The notes beneath the pieces were generated by a model. That model was not told the origin of the DNA. It saw only the letters and a list, made by a program, of their open reading frames with translations, and did not search any database. 64,000 bases of DNA from assembly GCA_964019165.1 (NCBI GenBank), contig OZ025267.1, forward strand, positions 21,518,003 to 21,582,002, written 5' to 3'. Positions within the stretch are counted from its first letter, which is position 1. The number at the start of each line of letters is the position of its first letter. This document shows, piece after piece, positions 1-13,272 of the stretch. The translations under genes and the position numbers were made by a program. This DNA comes from Mastigias papua. Lineage: Eukaryota; Cnidaria; Scyphozoa; Rhizostomeae; Mastigiidae.

Positions 1-240
1 CCAGTTCTATGCTGCAAGAGAGTCACCTGTACTCAAAGGGAGGCTTTCAAGGTATGGCAGTTCTTTACAAGTCTAGCACCATTTCGGAGGAGAAATACCA
101 AAATGGGTGCCTGTTGGGCAAAATGCTGGGCTAGAAATGGTGGGTATAATTGCCTGCGTCACGAAAAAGTTTGAAGCACGTATGAATAAGCCTCTTATTT
201 TGATACGCCGCAATCCAGTAGAGCCCTGAAAGCAGATGTC
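1..240. repeat. Repeat family C, first copy (cut by window edge)
   Basis: This block is repeated with few differences at 13273-13510. Both copies run from a shared opening (CCAGTTCTATGCTGCAAGAG) to a shared ATGAATAA...GATACGCCGCAATCCAGTAGA stretch. In both places a Polinton polymerase relic on the minus strand follows to the right, so the block lies downstream of the polymerase 3' end. A much more decayed third copy can be traced at about 13930-14090. I see no coding potential. It is probably terminal or non-coding sequence of the same large element. Confidence 0.7.
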
Positions 241-1214
241 CTTCAATTGCTCAATTAATTGCTCCGTAGAGAATTAATAGCGAATAGCCACTGTGTGCTT
301 AGAAATACGTGAATACTAGTGTACATATAAACTTTCATTCTTTTATAATAATGTGATGAAATTTCCTTTTTTAATTATCTGATTTTTTACATGATGATGG
401 GGATCTATAATGACCATTATGAATATAAAAAGATGATACATTACTATAATTATCAGGATTAATGTTAGGAATTTTTGATTGATCTAGCCATCTAAAAGCA
501 GCACATGGTAAATATTGAGACATGGTCCACCCATATTGATTATTAGCGTCATTATATGTCACAAATAATTCAAAATAATAAATACACATAATCTCTAAAA
601 CTTTCAAAAACATCTTATAAAAGAGCTACATCTGCTTTAGATATAGATTGTAGCCTTGTAAAGATTGCAACTTCATCATATTCCACATTTGTTTTGCATA
701 TTCGCAGCCTTCATCGTTTATATTACGTTCAGTACATTTACTACAAAATTCTTCTGGTTGTGGTAAATATTTTTGATAGAATCTATCAAATGAATCCATT
801 TATTTATAAGGATAAACATCCTTTCTAGCAGTTACATCTAGTTTATCTCTACTAAATTCCTCTCTTGCATATTTATAATTTTCACAAATAAGATTTAAAA
901 TTTTTCAAAATTTCTGCTTGATATACAATTTTAACATTCCTTACAAGGAAAGAGATTGAATATGCCGTTGGATTTTATTTGTTGCATCAATCCATCTTAG
1001 GCATTTTAATAGAATACAATAATCATACTTCCCGCGTGATTTCAAAAGATCAACTAATGATTCTATAACATATATTGAAATGAATCAATAGGTACTATCT
1101 CTTTCTGAATATAATAGATATAAAATTTCCCATATTTTTGGCATACAATATATATAATAAAAATATACGTGTAGTCATTCAAGTAGATTTGGACAGCTAA
1201 ATACAACTAGTCAC

Positions 1215-1993
1215 AATTTGGTAGAGAATCGTAAATGATAGATGTACAGGAATTTCAAAAACTATATTAATTGTAGTTATGGATGTAAATTAGCTTGCGC
1301 ATTTTGTGATAAATATTCTAAAGCAGAAAAATTATATACTGATGCAGATGCATGTTGCAAGTTGTTAGTTGATGTTTTGTAAATTGCTATAAAAAGGAAT
1401 TGAGCATCAGTATTGAAGAAAAGTTTTTGATACAGAATTTATTAAAAAAGTGATATTGACAAATGATGATATACAAGATTATAGAAATATACGTGTAGTC
1501 ATTTATGTAGGTAGAAATCTTCTCAGATTTTTTATGACAAAATGACTGTTGCAACTACATATATATTGTCAAAAATTACATATAACTTATTCGTAATTTG
1601 ATAATTTACACTATAATCTCCATGAGTACTTTCTCTGTATTCATCTGTGATGTAACAATTGTCATTTGCAACATTATCAGTTATTCTGTGCTTTTACATA
1701 CATAAACTACTACACGTATATTTCTATAATCTTGTATATCATCATTTGTCAATATCACTTTTTTAATAAATTCTGTATCAAAAACTTTTCTTCAATACTG
1801 ATGCTCAATTCCTTTTTATAGCAATTTACAAAACATCAACTAACAACTTGCAACATGCATCTGCATCAGTATATAATTTTTCTGCTTTAGAATATTTATC
1901 ACAAAATGCGCAAGCTAATTTACATCCATAACTACAATTAATATAGTTTTTGAAATTCCTGTACATCTATCATTTACGATTCTCTACCAAATT
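1215..1993. repeat. Inverted duplication, 285-bp arms with no mismatch seen
   Basis: Bases 1215-1499 are the reverse complement of 1709-1993, with no mismatch or gap that I could find; the spacer is 209 bp. The right arm is the original polymerase relic in its normal minus-strand place and the left arm is the copy. The phrase AATATACGTGTAGTCATT at the inner end of the left arm (about 1484-1501) also occurs just outside the left arm at about 1162-1180. This suggests the copy was made by template switching. The arms match while the gene they derive from is badly decayed, so the inversion is recent. Confidence 0.9.
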
Positions 1994-2104
1994 TTAACTG
2001 ACTGTATTTAGCTATCAAAATCTGCTTAAATCACATAAGGCACTTTTATTTTCTTACAACAAACTTATTCATTTGCATTCTCGACATTATTCAAATGTTG
2101 ACCA

Positions 2105-2157
2105 TCAATTTTGTGCTTCTAGAATGTGTTCTATCAATTTTGTGCTTCTAGAATGTG
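2105..2157. repeat. Short tandem duplication (~28 bp x 2)
   Basis: The phrase ATCAATTTTGTGCTTCTAGA with its following bases occurs twice in direct succession, at the edge of the polymerase relic. Confidence 0.75.
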
Positions 2158-2239
2158 TGGTGAAATTCCGCACGGTAACATTTTCGGACCACGCCATTGT
2201 CCAAACAATTTAACTATCTGACATTTTTGGGAAATAATG

Positions 2240-3020
2240 CAGATGAAGGAGAAGAAGTGAAAATGGCAAGGATCGTTGTCTTCCCTTCGCTAAAAGTTGA
2301 AAGCACACATAATGTAAAACTTTACGAGGATGATTTCAGGTCCTAGAGTAAAATTTAAAGTTGGACCATAAATACCTTTCAAAAAGGTAGGAGATATATT
2401 AAGATGCTGCCTCAATGCTGGAAATATGATATATTGGTGTTCAAAGGTAATACTGCAGTCACAAAAGCAAGCATCTTTAACTCAAAACTATAATGGCCTA
2501 AGCGATACTACAAGGAAGAATGATAAAAGTCTGCAACAACAGTAAAGAAGAAGATGGCATGCCATCCATGAAGGAAAGACTGAAGAATATATAGCTATCT
2601 AACAATTGAGTAGCATGAAATGTAGTAATGAAACTAGTTACAGCTGTGATATTCCCTGGAAGGAACATCAGTAAGTCTCGTAGGAGTGTGACATATTACG
2701 TTAACTTTGCTGAGCCTTCTAACATAACTTGGAATAGAGTTCACGTATTTCAAGTCTGCAAGCACTCTGACAGCGCAGAGGTATAACAAGATTTCCATGC
2801 CCTCTGGCAGCATTGTACATTGTTTCATTTTAAAGATGGCACGCGTTGCAGCGTATTAAAATCTAAGCTTCACACTACATAAAAAATTTGAGAAAGGGTT
2901 CGGACACTGCAAATAAAATAGTATAAGTACAATTCCGTACATATATGACATATATTACAAATGACCAAAGTTACAACGAGTTTCTAAATGAGATCGTTCC
3001 TACTAAGGGCTGAGAATACA
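2240..3020. repeat. Repeat family B, copy 1
   Basis: This ~780-bp block aligns almost end to end with 6310-7090. Shared landmarks are the GAAAGCATACATGAATGTAA-type start, GGTCCTAGAGTAAAA, GATATATTG.TGTTCAAAGG, AAGAAGATGG.ATGCCATCCA, and the ACTTTGAGAAAGG end. More diverged pieces recur at 12880-13030, 13790-13850, 24590-24950 and 31640-31850. The reading frames inside it are short and not conserved between copies, so it looks non-coding. Confidence 0.75.
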
Positions 3021-4344
3021 ATACCTCCAAAGTTGTACAGGATAAGGCAATATGTAGTAAGAAGCGAAAACGGAAAAACAGTGAACAATATAACTATGCA
3101 GATTCCTCAGCTCCTAAGATAACCTTTGTTGATGAAGATACACTTGAAATACTTAAGGTAGAAGTAAAGTAATTAAGAAAAAGAAAACACTTTGAGAATA
3201 TCTTTGGTATGTGTTTGGTTGTAGGTAGCAGTGGTAGTTCATGTAAACTCCAAATGCCAAATTTTTAAATGCCATTTTCTCAGAACTATGCTTTATTGTG
3301 GCTTCTGCCTTTAGGAACAATTTATTCCTGAAGCATTTGCTCAATTTACTTCAAATCTTCAGTAGTTACTGAAGGCATGCTTTATGATTTTCTGAATTAT
3401 TGAAAATTCTGTAAGATGAAGTATGGGGTTGTAACTATGGAAACAGGGTTTTTTGGGGTTACCCTAGTAAAAGTTGCTGTTAGGAAATAACTAGTAATTC
3501 ATTTTGAAGAAAACACCAAATCTAATAGACTTCTTAAAGAATTTTGAACATCAACTGTAAGACTTCTGAGAAAAATGTACCTAATCAAGAAATATGCCCC
3601 AAAGATTTGGTAGGTTTCCATGGCAACTCCACCCCTAAATTTGACAAAAGTCACTTTCTCTTACAAGTGAATAACCCTGTTACAAGCAGTGCAAAATTAG
3701 CATGGATTGATATAGTAGTTAAGATTTTACAAGCATCTTTATCATCAGCTACCTCAAAAAATGTTTTGGGTAACTGCCTCCTTAATTACATGTTGATTAT
3801 GGGTTTATTGTGGATACTTCTGAAAATTCGTTACGGACGGACACTTCATAAAATACAATTTTTGCCTGAGCAAGTCCAATTAGACTTAATTAAATGTACC
3901 TGACTAGCAATGTAGCCTTTGAAGAGATAGGTCCATAGAAACAATGCTGATTTGCATCTAGCCTGACTGCTGTAGAAAGACTTGAAGGTGTGAGGGTTGT
4001 TACGGAAGGATACAGTGCTAACAAAATAGGTCAAAATTTTTATAGAAAGAGTTAGAAAGTTTGTTTTACATTAATTTCAACTGTAGTATATTTGAGTTAG
4101 AAATGATTTTTTGCCAATTTGCTAGGCTGTGGTTTTACTAACATGATAAATATCTTTGTCCGTCCGTAACGCAAGTTTCCTCCATGAGACAACTAAATAA
4201 CCGTGGAAATCTTGGTCATTACACTTAAACAAGCATTTTCATAGAATTTCTGTACTTTAAACTATTGTAAATTCAACAACTATTACGATTTTTAAGCTTC
4301 AAAAAACTTTCACATTTTTCAAAAATGCAACGACTTTCGTAATA
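3020..4344. other. No gene seen; CGTTACGGACGGACA inverted motif
   Basis: I recognise no gene here. The only structure is the motif CGTTACGGACGGACA at about 3829-3843, with its reverse complement TGTCCGTCCGTAACG at about 4157-4171 and a degraded direct copy near 3998. They enclose ~315 bp and could be the ends of a decayed small DNA element. No target-site duplication is clear. Confidence 0.4.
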
Positions 4345-4578
4345 GCGCCATTGGCATATATTGATAGAGAGGGCAAAGAAACCATACTGTTGGGGGATAC
4401 TAACTATGACTTCATAGAAAGACCTGATTCTCCTAGTTATGTAAAAAATCTTTAAAATCTAAATCAATTATATGGCTATTCTCAAGTACTTAAAGAAGCC
4501 ACAAGAGTTACACCTACCACTTCATGGAATATACTGAAGAAGCATACAACTTCAAACAAAAATATATTTACAAGCTAA
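4345..4578 (+). pseudogene. Non-LTR retrotransposon endonuclease fragment
   Basis: One forward frame, broken by one stop, reads ETILLGDTNYDF, then LYGYSQVLKEATRVTPTTSW and a trailing TTSNKNIFTS. This matches the C-terminal part of the apurinic-type endonuclease domain of LINE elements: the GDxN metal-binding motif, the QxIxEPTR-like segment and the serine/threonine pair before the usual DHI. Here the DHI site itself is lost. No reverse transcriptase follows. It is a dead fragment of one LINE copy. Confidence 0.75.
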
Positions 4579-6309
4579 ATATCTTTAGTTTCTTTACAAG
4601 GTGATGATGTTCCAACTGGGGAAAGAATACCCCAGCAAGAATCCGAAGAAAATTATGAACAGATACAGCATACATTGCCATGCACAACACAAAGAACGAG
4701 AGGACTGAATTATTGTGGAATAGAAAACAAAAAGTTTCCTTCACAACATATATGTCTTCCAGTTCAAGTGGAGGAAGATATACACAATAACACCCAGCAG
4801 TTATTAAAACTTATATCTGCTAATGTATTTATATCTCATCATTAAATTTGTCAAATTATTTTCTTTACTTTTAGCGTTTTCGTTGCTAGAAGAGAGTTCC
4901 CTTAATAGTGCTAAATAACTAAGCTAGCTCTTACCCAATGGTACCCAGTAGTGCAATATACTGCTTATGAAATTATGAAATCAAGGGCGTGAGTAAATGC
5001 TCTAAAAGTGAAAGATACTCCTTTTCACTTCTTGACAGGGAAGGCAATAGATTTATTACACTGAGCTTTGGAATTTGTAGTAGGTAACCTATAGAATCTA
5101 GTCTCGATTGAATATAGCTGCTGGGGTTTTATAGCTTGTAACCATTGACATAGGGAAATTGAAACTATATCTAGAAGACAAGAAAAAGTGAATAGCAATT
5201 TTCTGAACAGGAGAGAGAATGCTTACAGCAACCCGTTGCCTCCTTATTGAGTACAGAGCAATGTAAACCAAGACGTGCATTTGATTAACCATTCCAACGT
5301 GATGCAATTATATATGTATTATGTCAATGCATAAAATTCCTATGTCAGCTATCAATTATTCCTGACTCCTTACTCAACTCCATTCGTTTAGACAGCGCAG
5401 TAACATTATGATGAATTGTTGCATAATGTTGTTGCTTTCAAGTGAAGGTAGTGACATTATGGAATTGAAGGTATCTTGCCATTAAGATAATGAAACTTGG
5501 TATCAAGTTAGCTGCTTATTTGTTGAGGAAGGATGTATTTCAGATTGGAATAAGTAGCATAACATGAATGGAGAGGATTAAGTTTCCGTACGTAGGTCAA
5601 ATGCACAATTACATCCATTCTTAGAACTTTAGAAATGCAGTACTCTTGCAAGACGCGGTGTACAAGACACGATGTCAGCAAAATAATATTTTGTATATTG
5701 CTAGAAATTTCAAATTTGAATATTCTTAGTTTAAGAGATTAGTTGCTAGAAGGTTACGAGATATCAGCTTAAATTAACTTATATTTGGAACAATTTATCA
5801 GTCGTTATTCTGCTAAACTGAAGATAACATAGTAGAATAAACGGATATGGATATATGACATATGATGCTTCCAGAACTGTCATAAAACAACTCATTTCCA
5901 AATAGTTGAATTCATTTGTCCTAAATCAAAACCTGCTATTAAATTATAACTTATAGTGCTACTGTTTCTCTTAAATACCTTGATACTGAGTATCATATCT
6001 AACAGAGAGGTTCGTCTCGTCTTTGAAAAGAAGGCCTTTCCTTACAGCAACATTTGAAGAGTTGCAACGTTTGATCACTAATGTACTGTGAGGAAAGACA
6101 CTGCCAGCAACTATTGATCTATAACAAGCATATTGCAAAAGATATGAGCTCATTGCTGCCTGTTATATGCAAAGAATTAATAGTAGTTCATACAAGGTGT
6201 GTCATGCACACTAGCATAGAGAGACTCTTAAGGATAGTATTGCTATGGTGCGTATAAAAAGGTGTTCAATTTTGTTGCAATGCATTAGACAGCAAAACGT
6301 AAATAACTT
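4579..6309. other. Gene-free stretch, nothing recognised
   Basis: No open frame here is longer than about 70 codons and none resembles a known family. I saw no clear repeat partner within the window. Confidence 0.5.
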
Positions 6310-7090
6310 CCAGAACCAATCAGATGAAAGAGAAGCAATGAAAATGGCGGGTATCGCTGTGTGCCCTTCGCAAGATGTTGAAAGCATACATGAATGTAAA
6401 CATTTACAAGGATGATGTTAGGTCCTAGAGTAAAAGTTGCACCATTCATACCTCTTTAAAAGGTAAGAGATACACTAAGATGCTTCCTCAGTGCTGATAA
6501 TATGATATATTGATGTTCAAAGGTAATACTACAGTCACAAAAGCACACATCCTTAAGTCAAAACTATAATGGCCTAAGCGATGCTACAAGAAGGAAAGAC
6601 AAAAGTCTGCAAAAAAGTAAAGAAGAAGATGGGATGCCATCCATGAAGGAAAGACTGAAGAATATATGGCTATCTACCAATTGAGGGGCATGGAATGTAG
6701 TAATGTAACTTGATAGACCTGTGATATTCCTAGGAAGGAAAATCAATAAGTCTCGTAGCAGTGTGACATATTACGTTAACTGTGATGAGCCTTTTAACAT
6801 AACTAGGAATAGAGTTCACGTATTTCAAGTCTGCAAGCGCATTGATAGCGCAGAGGTATAACAAGATTTCCATGCCCTCTTGCAGCACTGTAAATAATTT
6901 CATTTTAAAGATGACGCGCGTTGCATGCGTATTAAAATCTAAGCTTCACAATAAATAAATACTTTGAGAAAGGCTTCGGACACTGTAAACAAAATAATAT
7001 ACTTACTATTACGTACATATATTACATATAATACAAATGATCAAAGATGCTACGAGTTTCTAAATGATATCGTTGCTATTAAGGACTGAG
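6310..7090. repeat. Repeat family B, copy 2
   Basis: It pairs with 2240-3020 over its whole length with scattered substitutions and small indels, and lies in the same orientation. After about 7090 the two loci diverge. The flanks differ, so these are dispersed or anciently tandem copies, not one recent local duplication. Confidence 0.75.
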
Positions 7091-8059
7091 AATACAACAC
7101 CTGTATTATTTAAGAAATTCTCCTGAAAGGAGACAAGTATCCAACTGTCTTCTAAGTACCGTTCAGATATAAGTTTACTGGTAGGAATAATTCTTTTGTT
7201 ATGACTTTGAAATAAAGAATCATCCTTCAACAATGTTCTCATGCTTACTGAAAGAAATGGCAGTATCTTACTTAAATTATTAAAACTGTCACGATACCAC
7301 TTTTGTCAATTCATTCATATTTCATTTCTAATACGTCAAAACACGTTCACACTGTTCACTGCGGAATCATATTTCCTCGTAGATTGAGTTTAGTCTCTCT
7401 TTCAAGTTCATTTACGTAGTTACCTCTCTTTCACTCATTTTACATCTACTTTTAGGCCTTGGCTGTATTCTGACTAATGATCTTCTGTATATTTTCTCAC
7501 ACACACCTTTCCTGTTTATCACATAGTGTTTACGTAGATTCAGATTCTTAGACATTTGATTGGCTAGATTTAATTCGTATGTCCGTATAGTTTCTAATAT
7601 ATTCTCTAACTTTTCATTTACTCTTCAGTTATTGCCATGCGACCAGCTACGCAATAATTCCGGGTCTCACAGGAGATTCGTTATCTTGTAAATAGTTTAA
7701 GTTATTCAAATAAATAATCAACAACTAAAGCTTTGAGTATTCTGTGCCGCTCGTGCCTGACTTAACAGTGAATCCAAAGATTGAGTTACGGGAGTAACTG
7801 GAGAAAAAGCCACGTTATGACAAAACTTTTCAGTATTATGTAGCATGTGAGTAACGTATATTGAAGGGAGGCTGGGGAACTGAGTAGTCTGTACTATTTA
7901 TGTTGACGAAATCAGAGCACTAGGCCAAATTCAAGGACTATTGCTGAGAAAATAAAGCATAAGTGCAAAAAACATGGCTGCGAGTAATGCAAGTAGAACC
8001 ACTGAAAATGGGTTGGTAGCATCTTGTATCTCAAACTCTTCATGTAGAAATTTGTGCAC
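7091..8059. other. Gene-free stretch, nothing recognised
   Basis: Only short frames are present, and I found no repeat partner in the window. Confidence 0.45.
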
Positions 8060-10560
8060 ATGTGATTATGAATAGACCGATAATGTACAGGCCATCAGCT
8101 GGGAACCCGTCTGAAAGTATAGAAAGCATAGCAATTGCTGGATCAAAAGTCCTTATACATTTATATCGGCATACGGCCTGATACGTTCTGGCTTTAACAG
8201 CACTGAGACATCATAATCTTTTTTGGAATATGTGTTTTTACAGTCAATACCATGTTATGCCACCTCCAATGAATGATTGTTCTCCTTAAACGCTCTCCTC
8301 AATATTTCCGTCAAAATATCTCAATATCAATTTTAAGGTAGTTCTATTCCAAAGTGGTGGAACCAACACTTGTTTCTGCCTCAATTAAGGCGAATGAGCA
8401 CCAATACCCATGAAAATCATGATCTGCAAACTGTCAAGGGTAGGTCCTTGGCAGCTTTCAGCCGCCTGTATTGTGAAGAGTCGATAGTATTTAGCTAAGG
8501 CTTAACTTTAGTCAAAGGGGCGCATCTCGCCCCCACTTCCCCTGTGCTGTTGGCATCCTCGGCTGCATTAGATATCGATCACTTTGATTAACATTCATAG
8601 ATGATGCCTCGTCAATTCAGCTGTCAATACAAGTAACTGAAGAACAGACTGGCTTAGGTGCGCAAATAAGAAAGAAAGAAAAAAATATGTGATACAAGGA
8701 AAAAAGAGAACTGTTTTCACCTCAAGCCAGTAGAAAATGATCATTTGCCGATTGAGGAGCACAGAAGGTAATAATTGAAGCTACTGTAGCCCTTATAATG
8801 GAATGACTGTGTAGCCTTTATACTGAAATGACTGCAATATTGAATCTCTTTTTATTTTATTGTCAACACTAGTATCATGTGTCAGTTAGACACACCCCTG
8901 TCCAATATCGATTGGATAGCATAAAAATAACGTTAGTTAAGCAAGCACGTTGTTGTAAGTAAGAAAAGGATTGAAAGTGATTTTAAAAATTAAAACGAAA
9001 CCACACCGTGTCTTTTTCTATCTGTGAAAATACTTATGAAGGGCACGTTAAACTACCACAACAGTAATGTTGATAAAAAGGAACATAGATAATCTCTTCA
9101 TCTGAGAATCGAACTATTAATTGGCATTTGATGCCCCGAAATATATTCAAAATTAGTAAAGGAGATCTGTACTTAAATTCAAGTAGTTGTATCTATGTTG
9201 TGAAAAAGTCCATGATTTCTGTAGGCAAAGACCATTACAGATGGTATCGACATGAACACCAGTAGAAGTTATTCAATGACGTTGTTCTATTAAATGCCAT
9301 AACATAACATGAAGGACTTCTTTGAAGTCAGATTATATTAGCCTATTCTCTCAATTTTCATTTAGCTATCTCTATAGTTGAAGGTGAATATTCTACCACG
9401 TTTTCTGTACACAGAGGTAACTGAAGAGTGATGGACATTTTCATAGGAATACTACTCATAAAAGTCTTTGAAATGCTTAAATATGAGCTGAAGCATCCAC
9501 TTGGATATCAAATTATCCTGCAACAGTATAGATGTCATGCAAGTAACTGAAGACAGATGGCTAAGACCGTGATAGATCACTGCATATATTGCACTCTATA
9601 TCTTTAGAATTCAACCAAAGGAACCTAAAATATATCTATGACGCCAACCAGGGGAACTGCAATAGAAGCACTGGCAAATATCAAAATTCTCTGATATCAG
9701 GAAGACTAAACGCAATACCTTAAAAAGTAGTAAAGAAGCTCGGCGTTTAAGTTCAAGTAAGTAGCTAAGTTATTGAGTAAACATTTGATGAATGTTGGAG
9801 ACAAAGACTATTGATGATGGTATCAACAAGCACACCTATATGTATAATTTGACATCAAATTATATTGGCCTATTCGCTCAAATTTCATTTAACTACTTCT
9901 TTGTTTGACTATGAATGCTCTTCCATGTTTGCTACACTTAAAGGCGAATGAAAAGTGATAGAAGCGATGCCTGCACTGATAGGAATACCTATAAACTACT
10001 TAAAAAAGGAATGTTGATGAAATTCTTTGAGACGTTTAAACGTGAGCTGAAGCATCCCCTTGAATTCAAACTATATTGGTCTATCCTGCTATAGTACTGT
10101 CTTAGTATAAAAAGGACTGTCGTACAAGTAACTGAAGGCAGATGGTTACGACCGTGATAGACATCTGCATATATTGCATTTCACATCTTTAGAATTCAAC
10201 CAAAGGAACCAAGGGTATATCTATGACATTAACCTGGGGAATAGCAATAGAAACACTGGCAAATATCAAAATTCTCTGATATCAGACAGGCTAAACGCAA
10301 TACCTGTAATGAATGTTGTTTTAGTCCTTCATCTTCTTCCTAATAAGTAACGCCACATTTGTCTCTGAATGGAAAGGAAACACTTCTCACTTCTATGCAA
10401 TTTCATCTATGGGATAAAATGATATCAAATTTTGTCTTCGTTCATTCTTTCCAATGAAACAATAATTGCTGCACTGCATATTTAATGTAATCATCAGTCT
10501 AGATGACAGAAATTGCAATAATTGCTGAATATAGGGAGTCTGGCAGCTTTTAACCATAAC
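8060..10560. repeat. Repeat family A, diverged copy with internal tandem duplication
   Basis: This is an old copy of the sequence duplicated at 18930-22110 and 27340-29865. Shared landmarks in order are: the ATACGTTCTGGCTTTAA region (~8170); TGATTAACATTCATAGATG-like (~8585); CATTTGATGCCCC (~9125); TTAGAATTCAACCAAAGGAAC (~9605, ~10190); and the ACAATAATTGCTGCACTGCATA region (~10465). Inside it, about 9160-9720 and 9730-10310 are direct repeats of one another, both containing the GAGCTGAAGCATCC and ATTCTCTGATATCAG landmarks. No coding potential is seen. Confidence 0.7.
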
Positions 10561-13272
10561 CTCTATGTTGATATGACCTAGAAGTAAATACGATCACCTG
10601 CAAACAAAATTCTTGGAAAACATCAAGTGATTCTTGACAATATTGCAATCAAATCCATACACATTTATCTTATCAGATGCAAAAGTTTATACTTTAACTT
10701 GTGTCAACAACATTTCTCAGTTCCAAGCAGATTAAAATATTTGCAGAGTTGACTGGGAAGATTTCTACACCAATCAACACTGTACCTCCCCAAAGAAAAT
10801 TCTCGGAACAGCTCGGTTGCTATTGCAGTTCCTATGGCAACTTGCAGAAGTCCCATTCAGATTTGCTGGAGTATTCTCTTAATTGCTTGGGTAATACATT
10901 AACCACGATATTCACCAGCAAGTAGGAGCAGCATGTTGGCGCTGATAAAGTGGCTTATATAGTCATGAATGTAACTACTGAATAATTGCAAGATCTTCTT
11001 CAGTAAAAATTTTCTTTTTCTTTTAATCAATCAAAATATACTTATTACACTAAAATGCAACTACTGTGCCCATACTGGAGGGAATAGACACTAGGTCATC
11101 GGAGTTCCCTCCAAGAACGGGCACTTACAATTCTATTTAACACTCGAAAGTAAAAATAACAAACGAAGAAACAAACAAAAACACGAGAATACAAACAAAA
11201 CTGTTAATGTTGTTTCAAATTTGCTGCTAGGCAAGAATATCCGCAGTAAGAAAATTTGAATTTAAGGAAACCAAATGCATGGTACTATACCACGCACCCA
11301 CGATGTCAAAATTCTCTTCTCGGGGATGTTTCCTTACAAATTCAAAGATACGGAAATATTTATATTCTCTACAATGACCTAATTTGCATAATTTATGTCA
11401 TTCTCCAAAGCATACTTAGTGAGCGACTCACTGTTTTCTTACCAGCATTCAAATCTCCTTACGAAAGTATAGAATAGAAAACCATATAGATTGTTCCTTA
11501 TAAAAGCACAAGCATTGATCTCCCAGAACGCCTGCACAATATTATGCCTCTACTCCAAAAAGGCTTCCCTTTCGGAATAAGCAATGCAAAACATGTTCTG
11601 TGAATATGACTTCTATAGAACGGATGATCAGTGTTAATCAACAATGCTTGCAGATGTCTTAGCACAATAAATGACATAGTACTTTCAACAAGCCAAATGC
11701 CTTTCGCTTTTCAACCTATATTGCAAAGATGTTCTACCCTTTGCATCTGAAAATGTTAAACTGTTAGCGTTCTATGATTTAGTATGGAGTATGTCAATAT
11801 CATCTGCTGCGTCATAAGCGATGCTTTTAATGTTCAACTAAAAAGCTTTGTAGTGCTACAAATCTCAGCAAATGTAGGAAATGTCAATGAAGAAAGACAA
11901 TGAAATGGAAAGAATGCTGATTATTGAGCACTTCAAAGGCGTTTGGTAGAAGTCGTAAATCAGGTATGTTACAGTTGTTCTTTAATTGCTTGCCTAATTT
12001 GCCTTAAATAACGTTCTTCTAAAAGATGGAGTTGTATTTTGGCGCTAAAAAGATTTTCACACCATCATTGGCGTAACTATTGAATATTTTTCAATTTTTG
12101 CCACTAAAACCTCTCCGATTAGTGACTATACCTTGCATGTTCAAGAGATAAGGAAGCATTTATGATCGAATATGAAAGTTTCTTGAAAAGCTTTGCATAT
12201 TAATATAATTCTTCAATCAATGCCTGATTTATTATGTTTAAGCAGTATTGACATCTCGGTAGAAAGATAAAGAATAGACAATTATGTATATTGGTACTTA
12301 TAAAGGTATAAGCACAGATCTCACACCATAATATTAACGTTCTTTATATAATGGCTTCCTTGAAGTCATAGTAACACAATAGATATTCTTTCCTTACCAA
12401 GCAGAAACGTTGTAAGACAATGGTGCACTAAACATTAAGAGACCGCACGCCAGTACTAGTACCCAGTACGATCTGCAGCATATAAATTAATCTGCAGCAT
12501 ATAAATTAATCTGCAGCATATAAATTATGGTTTAATATTCAACTAAAGTGCTTTGTAGCATCAAAAAGAAAGACTACTCCAAGCCAGCAGTGACACGGTA
12601 CGAATGTGAAATTATCAGAATTTAATCATGAGCATCAACAGTAACATCTCCCCATATTCATCTCTCTGAATCTATATCTAACTAAGTCCCGAAACATTCC
12701 TGTATGGCTTAGCATGCTAACTGTAAACAACCTTATGACGAATCAATTATATAGTTCTCGCACTTCAAGTGCACTAATAGTTTAGAGTACTAATAGTAAA
12801 GATTCTTATACTCCCCTGAAGTATTGTCAATCGTTTTATCTTAGTAGTGACACTCTTTCAATGTGTTGAAAGTTAAACGTTAAACTAAACCCATACTTTG
12901 AGAAAGGGAAAGGGATAGCGAATTAGGCACTGAAGCCAAGTAATATAAGTATAATCTCATAAATACGTTACGAATGGTCAAGAGACGCTACGAGTGTCTA
13001 AATGGGATCGTTGCAAACAAAGATTCATACTGTGACAACTTTGTAATCTAACAAACATCCTATTGAAAGGAAACATGTATGTTTTCCATACACAATGTCA
13101 CCTAAGAATTGTTAACGTGTGTGTCTTTTACAACGAAGGAGCATTGCTTCAGTTCTAACTTTAAAGTTAAGAATAATTCTGAAAACAAAGTTCGCATGCA
13201 TGCTTCCTGTAGAGTAAGGCAGTGTTTTTTGAAGTCGATAGCTATTGATGGTTAGGGACAATGACAATTTTC
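10560..13272. repeat. Decayed repeats; pieces shared with 25860-26450
   Basis: No gene is recognised. About 11990-12430 matches about 25900-26360: a GTTGTTC...AATTG start, TTTTGGC.CT.A.AAAG, and ATGGCTTCCTTG.AGTCATA with AATAGATATT near the end. A weaker internal copy sits at about 10850-11600. The end of the block (12880-13030) is a diverged family B end. The order A, this block, C, polymerase relic suggests pieces of one large element. Confidence 0.55.
12472..12528. repeat. Tandem repeat, ~20-bp unit x 3
   Basis: ATCTGCAGCATATAAATTA occurs three times in succession without interruption. Confidence 0.9.

Larger units (their letters stand above)
371..2160 (-). pseudogene. Polinton/Maverick protein-primed DNA polymerase B relic (copy 1)
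   Basis: The minus strand, read from about 2160 down to 371 across several frames, gives pieces in the order expected for the organellar/viral-type family B polymerase of Polintons. At about 1860-1990 there is a YGCKLACAFCDKYSK-like piece. At about 1560-1690 there is a DNxxxDNCYITDEYRESTHG block ending NYQIT, which resembles the family's DHCHxTGxYRGAAH motif. At about 960-1180 there is a YAKNMGNF/IDSF-like region. At about 640-810 there is a YPYK...DSFDRFYQKYLP block, followed by the 80-codon open piece 371-613 with QYGWTMSQYLP. Stops and frameshifts interrupt it, so it is dead. Part of it (1215-1499) has also been copied in inverted orientation. The family replicates the element by protein priming; nothing here could do so. 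Confidence 0.82.
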
